Assembly (NCBI RefSeq): GCF_028290435.1
Contig: NZ_JAQGJV010000078.1
Coordinates: forward strand, 1 to 64,000
Source of the DNA: Devosia sp.
Lineage (GTDB): Bacteria; Pseudomonadota; Alphaproteobacteria; Rhizobiales; Devosiaceae
Direction: 5' to 3'
DNA: 64,000 nt
Under the pieces are notes generated by a model, which had not been told where the DNA came from, searched no databases, and saw only the letters and a program-made list of their open reading frames with translations. Positions 48,747 to 57,476 of the stretch are shown here, in pieces; the stretch's first letter is position 1, and every line of letters begins with the position of its first letter. Made by a program: the position numbers and the translations under genes.

Positions 48747-49916
48747 TTAGAGCCAGCCCAGCGCCAATTGCTTGAGCGCATCGGTCGCCTTGCGCACGAT
48801 GTCACCCTCTTCCACCGTGTCGGCGGCGAACAGGGGCGCGGTCTGCACCAGTTTGTCATCGCAGAACACGCGCAGTTCCGCAATCTTGGCGCCCTGCTCC
48901 ACCGGCGGCATCAGGGGGCCCGTATAGACGATACTGGCTTGCAGGCATTTGCGCGAGCCGCGCGGCAGGTAGAGCGCAACCTCGCCGTCACCCACGAGGC
49001 CAACGCTGCCGCTGGTGCCGCCATAGACGTTGGCATAGCCGATGATGTGGCCTTCGGGGAATGCCGAAACCCGTTCAAAGGCGCGTGCGCCCCAGGTTAT
49101 CAGCTTGCGGCCCTCCTCGGTGCGCTCGGCCATGGATTTCATGCCGTGCAGCACCGCGATGAGGCGGCGTCCCCCGTCAGCAGTGGAAATCACCGAACCA
49201 TAGCCAGCCGCCAGCGTATGGCCAGTCTTGAGGCCGTCGACGCCGATGCCGAGCTCGACCAATGCGTTGCGGTTGGGCTGCTTGATGTTGTTCCACTCCA
49301 TCTCGGGCTCCGAGAAGTAGTGATAATATTCGGGAAATTCGCGGATCAGGTAGCGGGCGACAACGGCAAGGTCGCGGGCGGTCATGTACTGGTCGGGGTC
49401 CGGCAGGCCGGTCGGATTGACGAAGTGCGAGTCTTCCAGCCCGATCGTGCCGGCCAGCTCATTCTCCATCGCCGCAAAGCTCAGCTCGGACCCCGCAATG
49501 CCTTCGGCCAGCACGATGGCTGCGTCGTTGCCGGATTGGATGATGACCGATCGGATCAGGTCTTCAACCTTGATCTTGGAATTGAGGACAGCGAACATGG
49601 TGGAGCCGCCCGAGGAGGCGCCGCCGGTGCGCCAGGCGTTTTCCGAGACGAAGAATTCATCGGTCAGCTTGACCCGGCCAGAGCGGACTTCGTTGAACAC
49701 CACGGCAATGGTCATGAGCTTGGCCATGCTGGCCGGCTCCATGGCGGTATCGGCATCCTTCTGAAAGATGACGGTGCCAGACTCCTCGTCCATCAGAATG
49801 GCGTATTTGGCCTTGGTGTCAAAATCGGCCGCTGCCTGAGCAAAGACCGGCGTCGTCAAGGTAAAGACCGCAAAGGCAAGCCACAAAAGCCGTTTCACGA
49901 TCGTCCTCAATTCCAT
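48747..49916 (-). CDS. D-alanyl-D-alanine carboxypeptidase (PBP5/6 type)
   Basis: Periplasmic serine enzyme that removes the terminal D-Ala of peptidoglycan pentapeptides. It has 389 residues from the ATG at 49916 (another ATG lies one codon before). Signal peptide at about 1-27 (ending TTPVFAQA); active-site motifs SMAK (63-66), SGN (128-130) and KTG (230-232) are all present. A beta-rich PBP5-C domain follows from about 280. The C-terminus lacks a long amphipathic anchor. The rlpA gene lies just upstream, so two cell-wall genes are adjacent. Confidence 0.93.
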   Translation of the reverse strand: MELRTIVKRLLWLAFAVFTLTTPVFAQAAADFDTKAKYAILMDEESGTVIFQKDADTAMEPASMAKLMTIAVVFNEVRSGRVKLTDEFFVSENAWRTGGASSGGSTMFAVLNSKIKVEDLIRSVIIQSGNDAAIVLAEGIAGSELSFAAMENELAGTIGLEDSHFVNPTGLPDPDQYMTARDLAVVARYLIREFPEYYHYFSEPEMEWNNIKQPNRNALVELGIGVDGLKTGHTLAAGYGSVISTADGGRRLIAVLHGMKSMAERTEEGRKLITWGARAFERVSAFPEGHIIGYANVYGGTSGSVGLVGDGEVALYLPRGSRKCLQASIVYTGPLMPPVEQGAKIAELRVFCDDKLVQTAPLFAADTVEEGDIVRKATDALKQLALGWL

Positions 49917-49957
49917 CATCTTCTCGCACAGATGCGGCGCAAGCCGCCCTATACTCA

Positions 49958-51022
49958 TTAATAGACGGTAATATCGTCGAGGCCAAGTTCGCGGGCAAGA
50001 TCAAGCGCATCGGTACGCGCTACGCCGGGCTTCAAATGCGTCAGAGTGAGGCGGGTCGCCGGACGACCGTTGACGGTGACCTGGTCTTCGTCGACTGCCC
50101 CAAGGAAAGCGAAGCGTTCCGAAAGCTCGATCGCCTTGTCCTGATCGGCGAATACGCCGAGGCCGAGCTTGATGTTCCGCGCGTCGAGATCGGTGGAGTT
50201 GACCCAATCCTGCAGCCCCGGCGAGCGGGTCGCCATGGCATCGACGGCCGCATGGGCGGTTTCGATCGCGATGTCTTGTTTTTCAGGCGTGGTATCGGCG
50301 TAGGAGAACAAGCTGCCGAAGAAATTGCCGGCCATGTCCATGGCGCTGTTGGTGCCGTCATTGCTGGCCATGCGCGTGCCGCTATTGCTGCCGCGGCCGT
50401 AATCGGAGGGGCCATCATAGCTGGCCATCAACATGCGGGTATCATCGCCTTCGAGCGGTGCGCGGCCCACATATTGAACGGCGATCTGGGCATGGCCATT
50501 GTTCACATAGCCCAGCATTTCGGCGGCACGAAACGACAGGTCCATGACACGACCGGGCATATAGGGGCCGCGATCATTGACCCGCACGATCAGCGAGCGG
50601 CCGTTTTCCCGATTGGTGACGCGCACATAGGATGGCAGCGGTAGGACCGGCGAGGCACCCGTAATGGCATTGGCCGAGAAGATTTCGCCATTTGCGGTGC
50701 GGCGCCCATGGAAGTCCGAGCCGTACCACGAGGCTTCGCCGACCGCCTGGTAATTGGGATCTTCGGTGGGAGTATAGACCTGGCCGCGCACGGTATAGGG
50801 CTTGCCGACCTGATACCGACCGCCGCCCTTGGGCGGATTGGGATTATTGGTGACGCGGGGCGACGACTTGACGCCAAATTCGGCGGACGTAAAAGCACCG
50901 CGCTTGACAGTGGCGCCAAGACCGCCGCCACCGCAGGCAGCCAGTATCGGCGCAAGCAAAGCGGTAAGGACGACAAGGCGAGTGGCATTACGCCAGGGGG
51001 ATGTCGGTGTACTCAACGTCAT
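49958..51022 (-). CDS. rlpA: RlpA-like septal lytic transglycosylase, lipoprotein
   Basis: 354-residue outer-membrane lipoprotein that cleaves glycan strands lacking stem peptides. The lipobox LAAC places the lipidated cysteine at 30. The double-psi beta-barrel runs from about 94 to 182 (ASWYGSDFHGRRTANGE; RVNDRGPYMPGRVMDLS); E113 and D150 have the spacing of the catalytic pair in characterised RlpA. A C-terminal SPOR-like domain (about 275-354) should bind denuded septal glycans. A low-complexity linker joins the two parts. Confidence 0.92.
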   Translation of the reverse strand: MTLSTPTSPWRNATRLVVLTALLAPILAACGGGGLGATVKRGAFTSAEFGVKSSPRVTNNPNPPKGGGRYQVGKPYTVRGQVYTPTEDPNYQAVGEASWYGSDFHGRRTANGEIFSANAITGASPVLPLPSYVRVTNRENGRSLIVRVNDRGPYMPGRVMDLSFRAAEMLGYVNNGHAQIAVQYVGRAPLEGDDTRMLMASYDGPSDYGRGSNSGTRMASNDGTNSAMDMAGNFFGSLFSYADTTPEKQDIAIETAHAAVDAMATRSPGLQDWVNSTDLDARNIKLGLGVFADQDKAIELSERFAFLGAVDEDQVTVNGRPATRLTLTHLKPGVARTDALDLARELGLDDITVY

Positions 51023-51191
51023 ACGCTCTTTACTATTGGAGCCTGGACATTACCCCATGCTCGCCATCCCCGCGCGTATGGAACGGGTTTTGGGTTTCGG
51101 TTCGGTTAAGGCGAGCGAAGCGTTAAACGATTTGGTGGCAATTGTGTCGAAGCCAAAGCAGGAGCCGTCACTGGCTTTTGGCGCTTGAATG

Positions 51192-51211
51192 ATATAAAGA
51201 TATCTTTATAT
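51192..51211. promoter_or_regulatory. Perfect 20-base palindrome at the metH promoter
   Basis: ATATAAAGATATCTTTATAT is its own reverse complement. It lies 51 bases before the metH start and covers the spacer and -10 of a candidate promoter (TTGAAT 51185-51190, 17 bases, ATATGA 51208-51213). The position fits a repressor site; an ArsR-family SAH-responsive regulator (SahR) is a reasonable candidate. Confidence 0.7.
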
Positions 51212-51262
51212 GAATGCGTATGTGCTTCGGCTGACTGCCTAGAACGATCAGATAGGACGACG

Positions 51263-54200
51263 ATGATGAGCTCAGATTCAACTTCATCAACTCCCCCTGC
51301 CCTCCGCGACGGCGCCGAAATTCTGGCGGCGCTGACGGCGGCGGCGCGCGAGCGTATCCTGATCCTCGATGGCGCCATGGGCACTATGATCCAGCGGCTC
51401 GGCTATACCGAGGACAATTTCCGTGGCGACCGGTTCAAGGATTGGCAGAAGCCACTGCAGGGCAACAATGACCTGCTGATCCTGACCGAGCCCAAGGCGC
51501 TGGAGGATATCCATTATGCCTATGCGAAGGCGGGTGCGGATATCGTGGAGACCAATACCTTCTCCGGCACCAGCATCGCCCAGGCCGATTACGGCATGGA
51601 AGCCGTTGTATATGAGTTGAATTTCGAGGGCGCGCGGATTGTACGACGGGCACTCGATCGGGCAACCGCTGAGGACGGCGTACGCCGGTTCGTGGCCGGA
51701 GCGCTGGGGCCCACCAATCGCACGGCCTCGATTTCGCCGGACGTGAACAATCCCGGTTTCCGGGCGGTCAGCTTCGATGAGCTGCGTATTGCCTATAGTG
51801 AGCAGGTGCGCGGGCTGATTGACGGCGGCGCTGATGTCATCCTGATCGAGACCATTTTCGACACGCTGAATGCCAAGGCCGCAGTGTTCGCGACCGAGGA
51901 AGTGTTTGCTGAAAAGGGCATTCGCCTGCCGATGATGATTTCGGGGACGATCACCGATCTGTCCGGCCGCACGTTGTCCGGTCAGACACCGACGGCGTTC
52001 TGGTATTCGCTGCGCCACGCCAGCCCGTTCACCATCGGGCTGAACTGCGCCTTGGGTGCTGACCTGCTGCGTGGGCATATCGCCGAGATTTCGGCCATCG
52101 CCGACACCTTCGTTTGCGCCTATCCCAATGCGGGCCTGCCCAACGAATTTGGCGGCTATGACGAAACGCCCGAACTCATGGCCGAGCAACTCGGGCGCTT
52201 CGCTGCCGAGGGGCTGATCAATATCGTCGGCGGTTGCTGCGGTTCCACGCCGGACCATATTCGCGCCATCGCCGCCGCGGTCCGTCCACATCCGCCGCGC
52301 AAGGTGCCCGAGATCGCACCACAAATGCGCCTGTCGGGCCTGGAGCCCTTCACGCTGACCAAGGACATTCCCTTCGTCAATGTGGGCGAGCGCACCAACG
52401 TCACGGGTTCTGCCCGCTTCCGGAAGCTGATCACGGCTGGCGACTATACCGCTGCCCTGGCCGTGGCGCGCGACCAAGTCGAGAATGGCGCCCAGATCAT
52501 CGACATCAACATGGATGAAGGCCTGATCGACTCCAAGGCGGTCATGGTCGAGTTCCTCAATCTGATCGCCGCCGAGCCCGATATCGCCCGCGTGCCAATC
52601 ATGATCGACAGTTCCAAATGGGAAGTGATCGAGGCCGGCCTGAAGTGCGTTCAGGGCAAGGCGCTTGTCAATTCAATCTCGATGAAGGAAGGCGAAGAGG
52701 CTTTCCTGCATCATGCCCGTCTGGTGCGCGCCTATGGCGCCGCCGTGGTGGTGATGGCGTTCGACGAGCAGGGCCAGGCCGATACGCTGGCGCGCAAGGT
52801 CGAAATCTGCACGCGGGCCTATAAGCTGCTGACTGAGGAAGTGGGTTTCCCGCCGGAAGATATCGTGTTCGATCCGAACGTGTTCGCCATCGCGACCGGC
52901 ATCGAAGAGCACAATAATTACGGCGTCGATTTCATTGAAGCCACCAAGATCATCACCGACACCCTGCCCCATGTCCACATTTCGGGCGGTATCTCGAACC
53001 TGAGCTTTTCATTCCGCGGCAATGAGCCCGTGCGCGAAGCCATGCATGCTGTATTTTTGTACTATGCCATCCAGAATGGCATGGACATGGGAATCGTCAA
53101 TGCCGGGCAGTTGGCCGTCTATGAATCCATCGACCGGGAACTGCGCGATGCCTGCGAGGACGTGATCCTCAATCGCCGCGCTGACGGAACCGACCGCCTG
53201 CTGGAGATCGCCGAAAAATATCGCGGTGCCAGCGGCAAGGAAGCCGCCGCCAAGGATCTGCGCTGGCGCGATAAGTCCGTCGAGGAGCGCATCGGCTATG
53301 CCATGGTCAATGGCATTACCGAATTCATCGATGCCGATACCGAGGAAGCCCGGCAGGCGGCAGCGCGGCCGTTGCATGTCATCGAGGGCCCGTTGATGGC
53401 CGGGATGAGCATTGTCGGCGACCTGTTTGGCTCGGGGAAGATGTTCCTGCCGCAGGTGGTGAAATCCGCCCGGGTGATGAAGCAGGCCGTGGCGCTGCTC
53501 TTGCCCTACATGGAAGCCGAAAAGCTCGCCAATGGCGGTGGCAGCGAACGCCAGAGCGCCGGTAAGATTCTGATGGCGACGGTGAAGGGCGATGTGCACG
53601 ACATCGGCAAGAACATCGTTGGCGTCGTGCTGGCCTGCAACAATTACGAGATCATCGATCTCGGCGTCATGGTGCCGGTCGCCAAGATTTTGCAGACGGC
53701 GCGCGAGCAGAATGTCGACATCATCGGGCTCTCCGGGCTTATCACGCCGTCGCTGGACGAGATGGCCCATGTCGCTGGCGAAATGGAGCGCGAGGGGTTC
53801 AACATCCCGCTGCTGATCGGCGGGGCCACGACCAGCCGTGTGCATACCGCGGTGAAGATCCACCCCCGCTACCATGCCGGGCAGACGGTCTACGTGAACG
53901 ACGCCAGCCGTGCGGTGGGCGTTGTGTCTAACCTGTTGTCGCCCGACACCAAGGTTGCATTCATCGAGAACGTACGGGCCGAATATGCTAAGGCAGCAGC
54001 GGCGCATGAGCGGGCCGAGAACGACAAGCAACGCCTGCCGCTGATCAAGGCACGCGCCAATGCCTTCAAGCCGGACTGGGCCGGCTATACGCCGCCCGTA
54101 CCGAGCTTCCTCGGAACGCGGACGTTCACTAGCGCTGACTTCAGCCTTGAGGAACTGGCCAAGTACATCGACTGGACCCAGTTCTTCCAGACCTGGGAGC

Positions 54201-55042
54201 TTAAGGGGCGCTACCCGGCGATCCTGCAGGACGAAAAGCAGGGCGAGGCGGCGCGGCAATTGTTTGCCGATGCGCAAGCCATGCTCAAGCTGGTGATCGA
54301 CGAAAAGTGGTTCGAGCCGCGTGGCGTGGTAGGCTTCTGGCCGGCCAATGCCGTGGGCGACGATATCCGCCTGTTTACCGACGAAAGCCGCAAGGACGAA
54401 CTGGCAACGCTGTTCACGCTGCGCCAGCAGCTCAGCCGCCGTGATGGCAAGCCGAATATCGCCCTGTCCGATTTCATCGCGCCGGTCGATAGCGGCAAGC
54501 CCGACTATGTCGGCGGGTTCGTGGTCACGACCGGCATCGAGGAAGTGGCGATCGCTGAAAAGTTCGAGCAGAAGAACGACGATTATTCGTCAATCCTGGT
54601 CAAGGCCTTGGCGGACCGTTTCGCCGAAGCCTTCGCCGAAAAGATGCACGAGAAGGTGCGTCGCGAGTTCTGGGGCTATGCGGCCGACGAGACCCTGCAG
54701 CCCGAGGACCTAATCGGCGAACCCTATCGCGGCATCCGCCCTGCCCCCGGCTATCCCGCGCAGCCGGACCACACCGAGAAAACGACACTGTTCAAGCTGC
54801 TGGACGCCGAGAAACATGCTGGCGTGACGCTGACCGAGAGCTTTGCCATGTGGCCGGGCTCGTCCGTGTCGGGCATCTACCTGTCGCATCCCGAGAGCTA
54901 TTATTTCGGTGTGGCCAAGGTCGAACATGACCAAGTGCTCGACTATGCCGAGCGCAAGGGCATGGGCGTGGCCGAAGTCGAACGCTGGCTCGGGCCCATC
55001 CTGAACTACATCCCCGGCCCAGCAGTAGCGGCGGCCGAGTGA
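51263..55042 (+). CDS. metH: Cobalamin-dependent methionine synthase
   Basis: Transfers a methyl group from methyl-tetrahydrofolate to homocysteine through cobalamin. About 1259 residues from the ATG at 51263 (or the next codon), after AGGA. All four modules are present: homocysteine domain with zinc ligands in GLNCALG and [10 protein letters not shown]; folate domain ([15 protein letters not shown]); cobalamin domain with cap and the lower-ligand motif [11 protein letters not shown]; and the SAM activation domain ([12 protein letters not shown]). The frame reaches back to 51185 but that part overlaps the promoter palindrome. The stop overlaps the next gene as TGATG. Confidence 0.97.
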   Translation: MMSSDSTSSTPPALRDGAEILAALTAAARERILILDGAMGTMIQRLGYTEDNFRGDRFKDWQKPLQGNNDLLILTEPKALEDIHYAYAKAGADIVETNTFSGTSIAQADYGMEAVVYELNFEGARIVRRALDRATAEDGVRRFVAGALGPTNRTASISPDVNNPGFRAVSFDELRIAYSEQVRGLIDGGADVILIETIFDTLNAKAAVFATEEVFAEKGIRLPMMISGTITDLSGRTLSGQTPTAFWYSLRHASPFTIGLNCALGADLLRGHIAEISAIADTFVCAYPNAGLPNEFGGYDETPELMAEQLGRFAAEGLINIVGGCCGSTPDHIRAIAAAVRPHPPRKVPEIAPQMRLSGLEPFTLTKDIPFVNVGERTNVTGSARFRKLITAGDYTAALAVARDQVENGAQIIDINMDEGLIDSKAVMVEFLNLIAAEPDIARVPIMIDSSKWEVIEAGLKCVQGKALVNSISMKEGEEAFLHHARLVRAYGAAVVVMAFDEQGQADTLARKVEICTRAYKLLTEEVGFPPEDIVFDPNVFAIATGIEEHNNYGVDFIEATKIITDTLPHVHISGGISNLSFSFRGNEPVREAMHAVFLYYAIQNGMDMGIVNAGQLAVYESIDRELRDACEDVILNRRADGTDRLLEIAEKYRGASGKEAAAKDLRWRDKSVEERIGYAMVNGITEFIDADTEEARQAAARPLHVIEGPLMAGMSIVGDLFGSGKMFLPQVVKSARVMKQAVALLLPYMEAEKLANGGGSERQSAGKILMATVKGDVHDIGKNIVGVVLACNNYEIIDLGVMVPVAKILQTAREQNVDIIGLSGLITPSLDEMAHVAGEMEREGFNIPLLIGGATTSRVHTAVKIHPRYHAGQTVYVNDASRAVGVVSNLLSPDTKVAFIENVRAEYAKAAAAHERAENDKQRLPLIKARANAFKPDWAGYTPPVPSFLGTRTFTSADFSLEELAKYIDWTQFFQTWELKGRYPAILQDEKQGEAARQLFADAQAMLKLVIDEKWFEPRGVVGFWPANAVGDDIRLFTDESRKDELATLFTLRQQLSRRDGKPNIALSDFIAPVDSGKPDYVGGFVVTTGIEEVAIAEKFEQKNDDYSSILVKALADRFAEAFAEKMHEKVRREFWGYAADETLQPEDLIGEPYRGIRPAPGYPAQPDHTEKTTLFKLLDAEKHAGVTLTESFAMWPGSSVSGIYLSHPESYYFGVAKVEHDQVLDYAERKGMGVAEVERWLGPILNYIPGPAVAAAE

Positions 55043-55407
55043 TGAGCGCCGCGGTTCAGTTCAGAGCCGACCAGATCCCGGTGACGCTGGTGACCACCGC
55101 CGGGCGGCTATTGCCGCTTGACAGCGGCACGGCGCTGGTGCGGCTGGCGGCCAATACCGGGCATGGGCATGCCGATGGGTTTCAGTGTGTCGCCTGCGCG
55201 GGGCGTGGCGACGTGCGGGCGATATTGTTCGACCTGCTGGAGGAAGTCCGGCTGGGGATGCGGCCGCCTTTCACCAGCGTGATGGTGGATGCGTCAGCGG
55301 TGGTGGATACCGGCGTGGTCGTGGATGCGTTGACGGGGAAATTGCAGGCGACCGCACTGCGCGATCATACGGTGGCGCGGCGGTTTTATCTGGCAGGGAC
55401 GGCGTAG
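55042..55407 (+). CDS. Reduced CobW/G3E-like protein without P-loop, coupled to metH
   Basis: 121-residue protein whose order of segments follows the middle of CobW-family G3E GTPases: IPVTLVTTAGRL where VTLxTGFLGxGKT is expected, GFQCVACAGRGDVRAILFDLL like the CxCC-xRGDL block, and PFTSVMVDASAVVDTGVVVD like the Walker-B-side ETTGLADP region. The P-loop lysine is gone, CxCC has become CVAC, and the whole C-terminal half is missing. It cannot be a normal GTPase. The homology is my own reading and needs a profile search. It overlaps metH, so a role in cobalamin or metal handling for MetH is possible. The stop codon's last base is the first base of the repeat element that follows. Confidence 0.55.
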   Translation: MSAAVQFRADQIPVTLVTTAGRLLPLDSGTALVRLAANTGHGHADGFQCVACAGRGDVRAILFDLLEEVRLGMRPPFTSVMVDASAVVDTGVVVDALTGKLQATALRDHTVARRFYLAGTA

Positions 55408-55565
55408 GGCAGACACCCTCACCCGACCTCCGCTTCTGTGGGCCACCCTCTCCCAGATGGGGAGAGGAATCTTGCGGGCACGGTGCCCTAGATAAGGGGC
55501 GACTTCCTATTCTTCTCCCCGCCGGGGAGAAGGTGGCGCGCAGCGCCGGATGAGGGTGTCTGCCC
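55407..55565. mobile_element. 159-base element with terminal inverted repeats (MITE-like)
   Basis: The ends GGGCAGACACCCTCA (55407-55421) and TGAGGGTGTCTGCCC (55551-55565) are perfect 15-base inverted repeats. Inside are two hairpins, CCTCTCCC/GGGGAGAGG (about 55444-55466) and TTCTCCCC/GGGGAGAA (about 55522-55540). There is no coding capacity. It fills the gap between two convergent genes and may act as their terminator. The inner hairpins resemble those at 11211 and 30519. Confidence 0.7.
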
Positions 55566-55569
55566 CCTC

Positions 55570-56115
55570 CTACCCCTCGTATTCCACCAGCTTGGTATCC
55601 AACCGCAAATACAGCGGGTGCTTGGGGCTCCCATCGGCATTGGTGCCGAAGCACATGATCCTGATGTCATGGGCGCGGAGTGCCGCGACGATCTCACGGG
55701 CCGGCCCCACCAGCGCGCGATTCAGCTTGCCGTGGCACAAGATCACCAAGCTCGCTCCCTTGGCCGCCTCCATCAGCGACGGCAAATTCGCGGGCGATGA
55801 CGCCACCACGCCCGGAGCCAGCAGTGCCTTGGGGACAGTGGCGCGATAGTCGCCGACATTGCCCTTGGCCATGCCCGAAAACCCCTCACGCAGGCTGAAA
55901 TTCCATTCACGGGCGCAGGTCGGATCGTTCACGGTCGCATCGGCCGTGCTGGGGTTCATACCGATAAACAAGCTGTAGCGATCCGGAAAGCGATCCCCGG
56001 TCCAGCGCCGCATGATCTGGCGGTGTTGGTGGTCGCTGAAAATCGCATCGCCATGCACGCCGGGCGGCAGTGCCAGGCGGACCTTGCCGCCTGGATCGTG
56101 GTCGTCGCCGATCAT
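55570..56115 (-). CDS. DUF1643 domain protein
   Basis: 181-residue protein of unknown function. The DUF1643 pattern is clear: [21 protein letters not shown] near residue 45, then VILCHGKLN and a C-terminal [20 protein letters not shown]. The conserved N/S/T-rich loop suggests a nucleotide-related fold, but no activity is established to my knowledge. The ATG at 56115 overlaps the folD stop (ATGA), so it depends on folD expression. Confidence 0.8.
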   Translation of the reverse strand: MIGDDHDPGGKVRLALPPGVHGDAIFSDHQHRQIMRRWTGDRFPDRYSLFIGMNPSTADATVNDPTCAREWNFSLREGFSGMAKGNVGDYRATVPKALLAPGVVASSPANLPSLMEAAKGASLVILCHGKLNRALVGPAREIVAALRAHDIRIMCFGTNADGSPKHPLYLRLDTKLVEYEG

Positions 56116-57014
56116 GCCGTCAGATCGCTTGGCGGCACGAGGCCGTTGATCAGCGAGGCGGTGGTGATGGTATTGGCCAGTAGGCACGCGATGGTCATCG
56201 GTCCGACGCCGCCGGGAACCGGCGTGATGGCGCCAGCGACTTCGGCCGCGGCGGCATAGTCGACGTCGCCGACGAGGCGCGTCTTGCCCTCCCCGCGTTC
56301 GGGAGCATCGATGCGGTTGATACCGACGTCGATGACCGTAGCGCCCGGCTTGATCCAGTCGCCCTGGATCATCTTCGGTCGGCCAACAGCAGCGACGACG
56401 ATGTCAGCACGACGTACGACCTCGGCGAGGTTCTTGGTGCGCGAATGCGCCATGGTGACCGTGCAATTATCGGCCAGCAGCAATTGTGCCATCGGCTTGC
56501 CGACAAGGTTGGAGCGGCCGATGATGACGGCATCCAGTCCCGCGAGCGAGCCGAGTTGGTCGCGCAGCAGCATCAGGCAACCCAGAGGCGTACAGGATAC
56601 CGGGCCCGGCAGCCCGATGACCAGTTTGCCGACGCTGGTCGGGGTGAAGCAATCCACGTCCTTGTCGGGCGAAATGGTCTGGATGATCTTCAATGAATCA
56701 ATATGCTTGGGCACAGGCAACTGCACCAGGATGCCGTGAATGGCCGGATCGGCATTGAGCTTTTCCACCAGCGCCAAAACGTCGGCTTCGCTGACCGTTT
56801 CCGGCAATTCATATTTTTCGGAATGCATGCCCATTTCGACGGTCTGCTTGGCTTTTTGCGCGACATAGACCTGGCTGCCGGGATCATGGCCGACGATGAC
56901 CACTGCCAGGCCCGGAGTAATGCCGTGTTCGGATTTCAGCCGCGCTACATGGCCCGCGATGCGGGTGCGCAGGCCTTCGGCAAACAGTTTTCCGTCGATG
57001 ATCTTGGCTGCCAT
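56112..57014 (-). CDS. folD: Methylene-tetrahydrofolate dehydrogenase / methenyl-THF cyclohydrolase
   Basis: Bifunctional one-carbon enzyme, 300 residues. The catalytic YVAQK motif gives Y50 and K54; also present are [10 protein letters not shown], the NADP-binding GRSNLVGKP and the C-terminal [15 protein letters not shown]. The ATG at 57014 has GGAG six bases upstream; the frame continues four codons further but without a better start. Together with metH nearby it links folate one-carbon supply to methionine. Upstream on the same strand lies a structured leader with an intrinsic terminator. Confidence 0.96.
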   Translation of the reverse strand: MAAKIIDGKLFAEGLRTRIAGHVARLKSEHGITPGLAVVIVGHDPGSQVYVAQKAKQTVEMGMHSEKYELPETVSEADVLALVEKLNADPAIHGILVQLPVPKHIDSLKIIQTISPDKDVDCFTPTSVGKLVIGLPGPVSCTPLGCLMLLRDQLGSLAGLDAVIIGRSNLVGKPMAQLLLADNCTVTMAHSRTKNLAEVVRRADIVVAAVGRPKMIQGDWIKPGATVIDVGINRIDAPERGEGKTRLVGDVDYAAAAEVAGAITPVPGGVGPMTIACLLANTITTASLINGLVPPSDLTA

Positions 57015-57019
57015 GCTGC

Positions 57020-57144
57020 ACTCCATGGAATGTCCGCGGCGCCGAAAACCGGCGGGCGAGCTGCTGGTGGGGAACGGGTTTCCCTTACGGAAATCGCGGC
57101 TCTACGTCTACGCCCTTGGCGCAGAACATGGCGCGGACCGACAT
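57020..57144 (-). other. Possible folded folD leader with a 19-codon open frame
   Basis: CGCGGAC (57132-57138) and GTCCGCG (57032-57038) could close a domain of about 107 bases on the minus strand. Inside is a hairpin CGCCG/CGGCG (57040-57054) and a GGGAAACCCGTTCCC segment. A minus-strand frame of 19 codons (57144-57085, [19 protein letters not shown]) starts just inside; no ribosome binding site is evident. Both readings are tentative. Confidence 0.3.
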
Positions 57145-57152
57145 GGTGGAGA

Positions 57153-57290
57153 CAAGAAAAAGGGCTGCAACGGTATCTCTACCATCACAGCCCTGGGGGA
57201 AATCCACCCACCGCACTGTTGAGGGCTTGGGGGACAAGCGGCGAAAAGGAAATCCCTAGTTCGCCGGGCGCATGGGTCGCTTGCGTGTCC
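57153..57290 (-). ncRNA. Candidate structured small RNA or attenuator upstream of folD
   Basis: Minus-strand stretch of about 138 bases ending in an intrinsic terminator. Before it are nested stems: GGAC/GTCC with AAGCG/CGCTT, enclosing GGCGAA/TTCGCC (57265-57241). AGCCCT (57227-57222) can pair with AGGGCT (57194-57189), which is also the left arm of the terminator, so antiterminator and terminator forms exclude each other. The segment GGATTTCC occurs twice, in both loop regions. I cannot assign it to a named class; 6S RNA and a folate-related riboswitch are worth testing. Confidence 0.45.
57156..57194 (-). terminator. Intrinsic terminator of the minus-strand transcript
   Basis: AGGGCTG/CAGCCCT, continued by four A:U and wobble pairs and GGTA/TACC, closed by a GAGA tetraloop and followed by TTTTTC. 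It lies about 140 bases before the folD start and so ends a transcript that does not include folD, or attenuates one that does. Confidence 0.8.
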
Positions 57291-57476
57291 TTTGAACTGC
57301 TATCAAGATGGTGCGCAATTGCGGCAGGAAAAGTGGGGTTCACTCAAGTGTGAAAAGCGATGGATCGTCGTGCCGAGATTGCCGCCACGCCGATAAACTG
57401 TCATGGCATGGGGTTATCGCAATCTATCGTCCGCCAGACGGGGGGCTCAATCCGGAGCCCGCAAACGAGAACAAGA

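Larger units (their letters stand above)
57015..57476. other. 462-base intergenic region between folD and amn
   Basis: No protein gene is convincing. The folD-proximal part holds long-range inverted repeats and a 19-codon open frame; the middle holds a strong minus-strand terminator and a structured stretch before it; the amn-proximal part (57300-57476) must hold promoters of amn and of the minus-strand transcript. Details are listed separately. Confidence 0.7.
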
